The position numbers and the translations under genes are program-made. Source: Deltaproteobacteria bacterium (lineage in GTDB: Bacteria > Desulfobacterota > G020345765). From it: a stretch of 5,393 nt of DNA. Below are positions 4,880 to 5,393 of the stretch, piece after piece. Below the pieces are notes generated by a model, which had not been told where the DNA came from, searched no databases, and was given only the letters and a program-made list of their open reading frames with translations. Positions within the stretch are counted from its first letter, which is position 1; every line of letters begins with the position of its first letter. Where the stretch lies: contig JAUWWP010000214.1 of NCBI GenBank assembly GCA_030616835.1, positions 1-5,393 of the forward strand. The letters run 5' to 3'.

Positions 4880-5393
4880 ATGTCGGAAGCAAAGCCAGTA
4901 ACTGTTGCCCTTCTGGGCGCAGGGGTAAGGGGGGAGCTAAACCTCGGCACACTCATAAGAGAGCGGCCCGACCTCATCAAGATAATCGCGGTGGCCGAGC
5001 CACACGACGGAAGGCGCGAACAGTTTGTAAAAAAGTATGGCGTACCGAGGAAAAACGCCTTCGGGGACTGGAAGGAACTCCTTGATCGGCCCGTGCTCGC
5101 CGATGCCGCCATTAATGCGCTGCCATGCCGCATGCATTTCAAGTCCACCATGGCGGCCCTGGATGCGGGCTATCACATTCTCCTTGAAAAGCCCATGGCC
5201 CTCTCACCCGGCCAGTGCGTGGTCTTGACCGAGTCGGCACGAGAAAAGGACCGCGTCCTGGCCGTGTCCACCCAGGACCGCTACAACAGTATCTACACCA
5301 GGGTCAAGGATCTGCTAGACGACGGGATTGTGGGCAGGCTCATGAACATTGATTGCGCAGAGAACATCGGATATTGGCACTTCATCCTAAGCT
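4880..5393 (+). CDS. Gfo/Idh/MocA family NAD(P)-dependent oxidoreductase, N-terminal part (3' end outside window)
   Basis: 171 codons are visible of a family normally about 330-450 residues. Family members oxidise or reduce a hydroxyl group on sugars, inositols or related compounds in the cytoplasm with NAD(P). The N-terminal Rossmann fold is clear: TVALLGAGVRGE with the dinucleotide motif GAGVRG at residues 13-18, then IIAVAEP at 35-41 with Glu40 at the end of the second strand, which often favours NAD. The family signature EKP is at 103-105 (ILLEKPMALSP); its lysine normally acts in catalysis. The following segment (VSTQDRYNSIY, then VGRLMNIDCAENIGYWHF) begins the C-terminal substrate domain; the YWHF pattern recalls a subgroup of putative sugar dehydrogenases. 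Substrate specificity cannot be read from this part. There is no signal peptide or twin-arginine motif. It looks like the first gene of a new transcript, and genes after the window edge would be the best guide to its job. Confidence 0.92.
   Translation, partial: MSEAKPVTVALLGAGVRGELNLGTLIRERPDLIKIIAVAEPHDGRREQFVKKYGVPRKNAFGDWKELLDRPVLADAAINALPCRMHFKSTMAALDAGYHILLEKPMALSPGQCVVLTESAREKDRVLAVSTQDRYNSIYTRVKDLLDDGIVGRLMNIDCAENIGYWHFILS

Overview
The window looks like chromosomal DNA of a Gram-negative bacterium. The main reason is the C-terminal third of a large RND-type inner-membrane efflux pump. Gene content and style (RND pump, stand-alone GGQ factor, unassigned molybdopterin oxidoreductase, Gfo/Idh/MocA dehydrogenase, REP-like palindromes) would suit Desulfobacterota or a related environmental lineage. 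No marker gene fixes the taxonomy, so that placement is only a guess. All full-size genes read on the + strand and there is no sign of one shared pathway.

Layout. Positions 1-1031 hold the 3' end of an RND transporter gene, followed by an imperfect Rho-independent terminator (about 1105-1134). A 139-residue GGQ release-factor-like protein (1162-1581, TTG start) follows, then only 6 bases later a small DUF2283 protein (1588-1851). The last codons of DUF2283 run into a 214-bp element (1830-2043) bounded by perfect 28-bp inverted repeats. Each repeat arm is itself a hairpin. The interior carries, on the minus strand, what looks like the last 39 codons of a REP-associated tyrosine transposase (RAYT). 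I read it as an internally deleted, MITE-like derivative of a RAYT locus.

Just beyond the element a good sigma70-type promoter (TGGACA, 17 bp, TATGAT) and a ribosome binding site lead into a 713-residue cytoplasmic molybdopterin/[4Fe-4S] oxidoreductase (2111-4252). The open frame reaches back to an ATG at 2009, but that extension is the repeat arm plus promoter and is probably not translated.

The 627-base gap 4253-4879 is not empty. On the minus strand it contains a likely small gene (4340-4486) for a 48-residue single-pass membrane peptide with an AGGAGG ribosome binding site. It also holds three tandem 10-bp repeats (4567-4596), a hairpin related to the RAYT-type repeat arms (4656-4679), and an AT-rich stretch that probably holds the promoter of the next gene. 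From 4880 a Gfo/Idh/MocA family NAD(P)-dependent dehydrogenase begins and runs off the window.

I see no convincing new multi-gene system. The points most worth a second look are the decayed RAYT element and its effect on both neighbours, the small minus-strand membrane peptide, and the unassigned molybdoenzyme.
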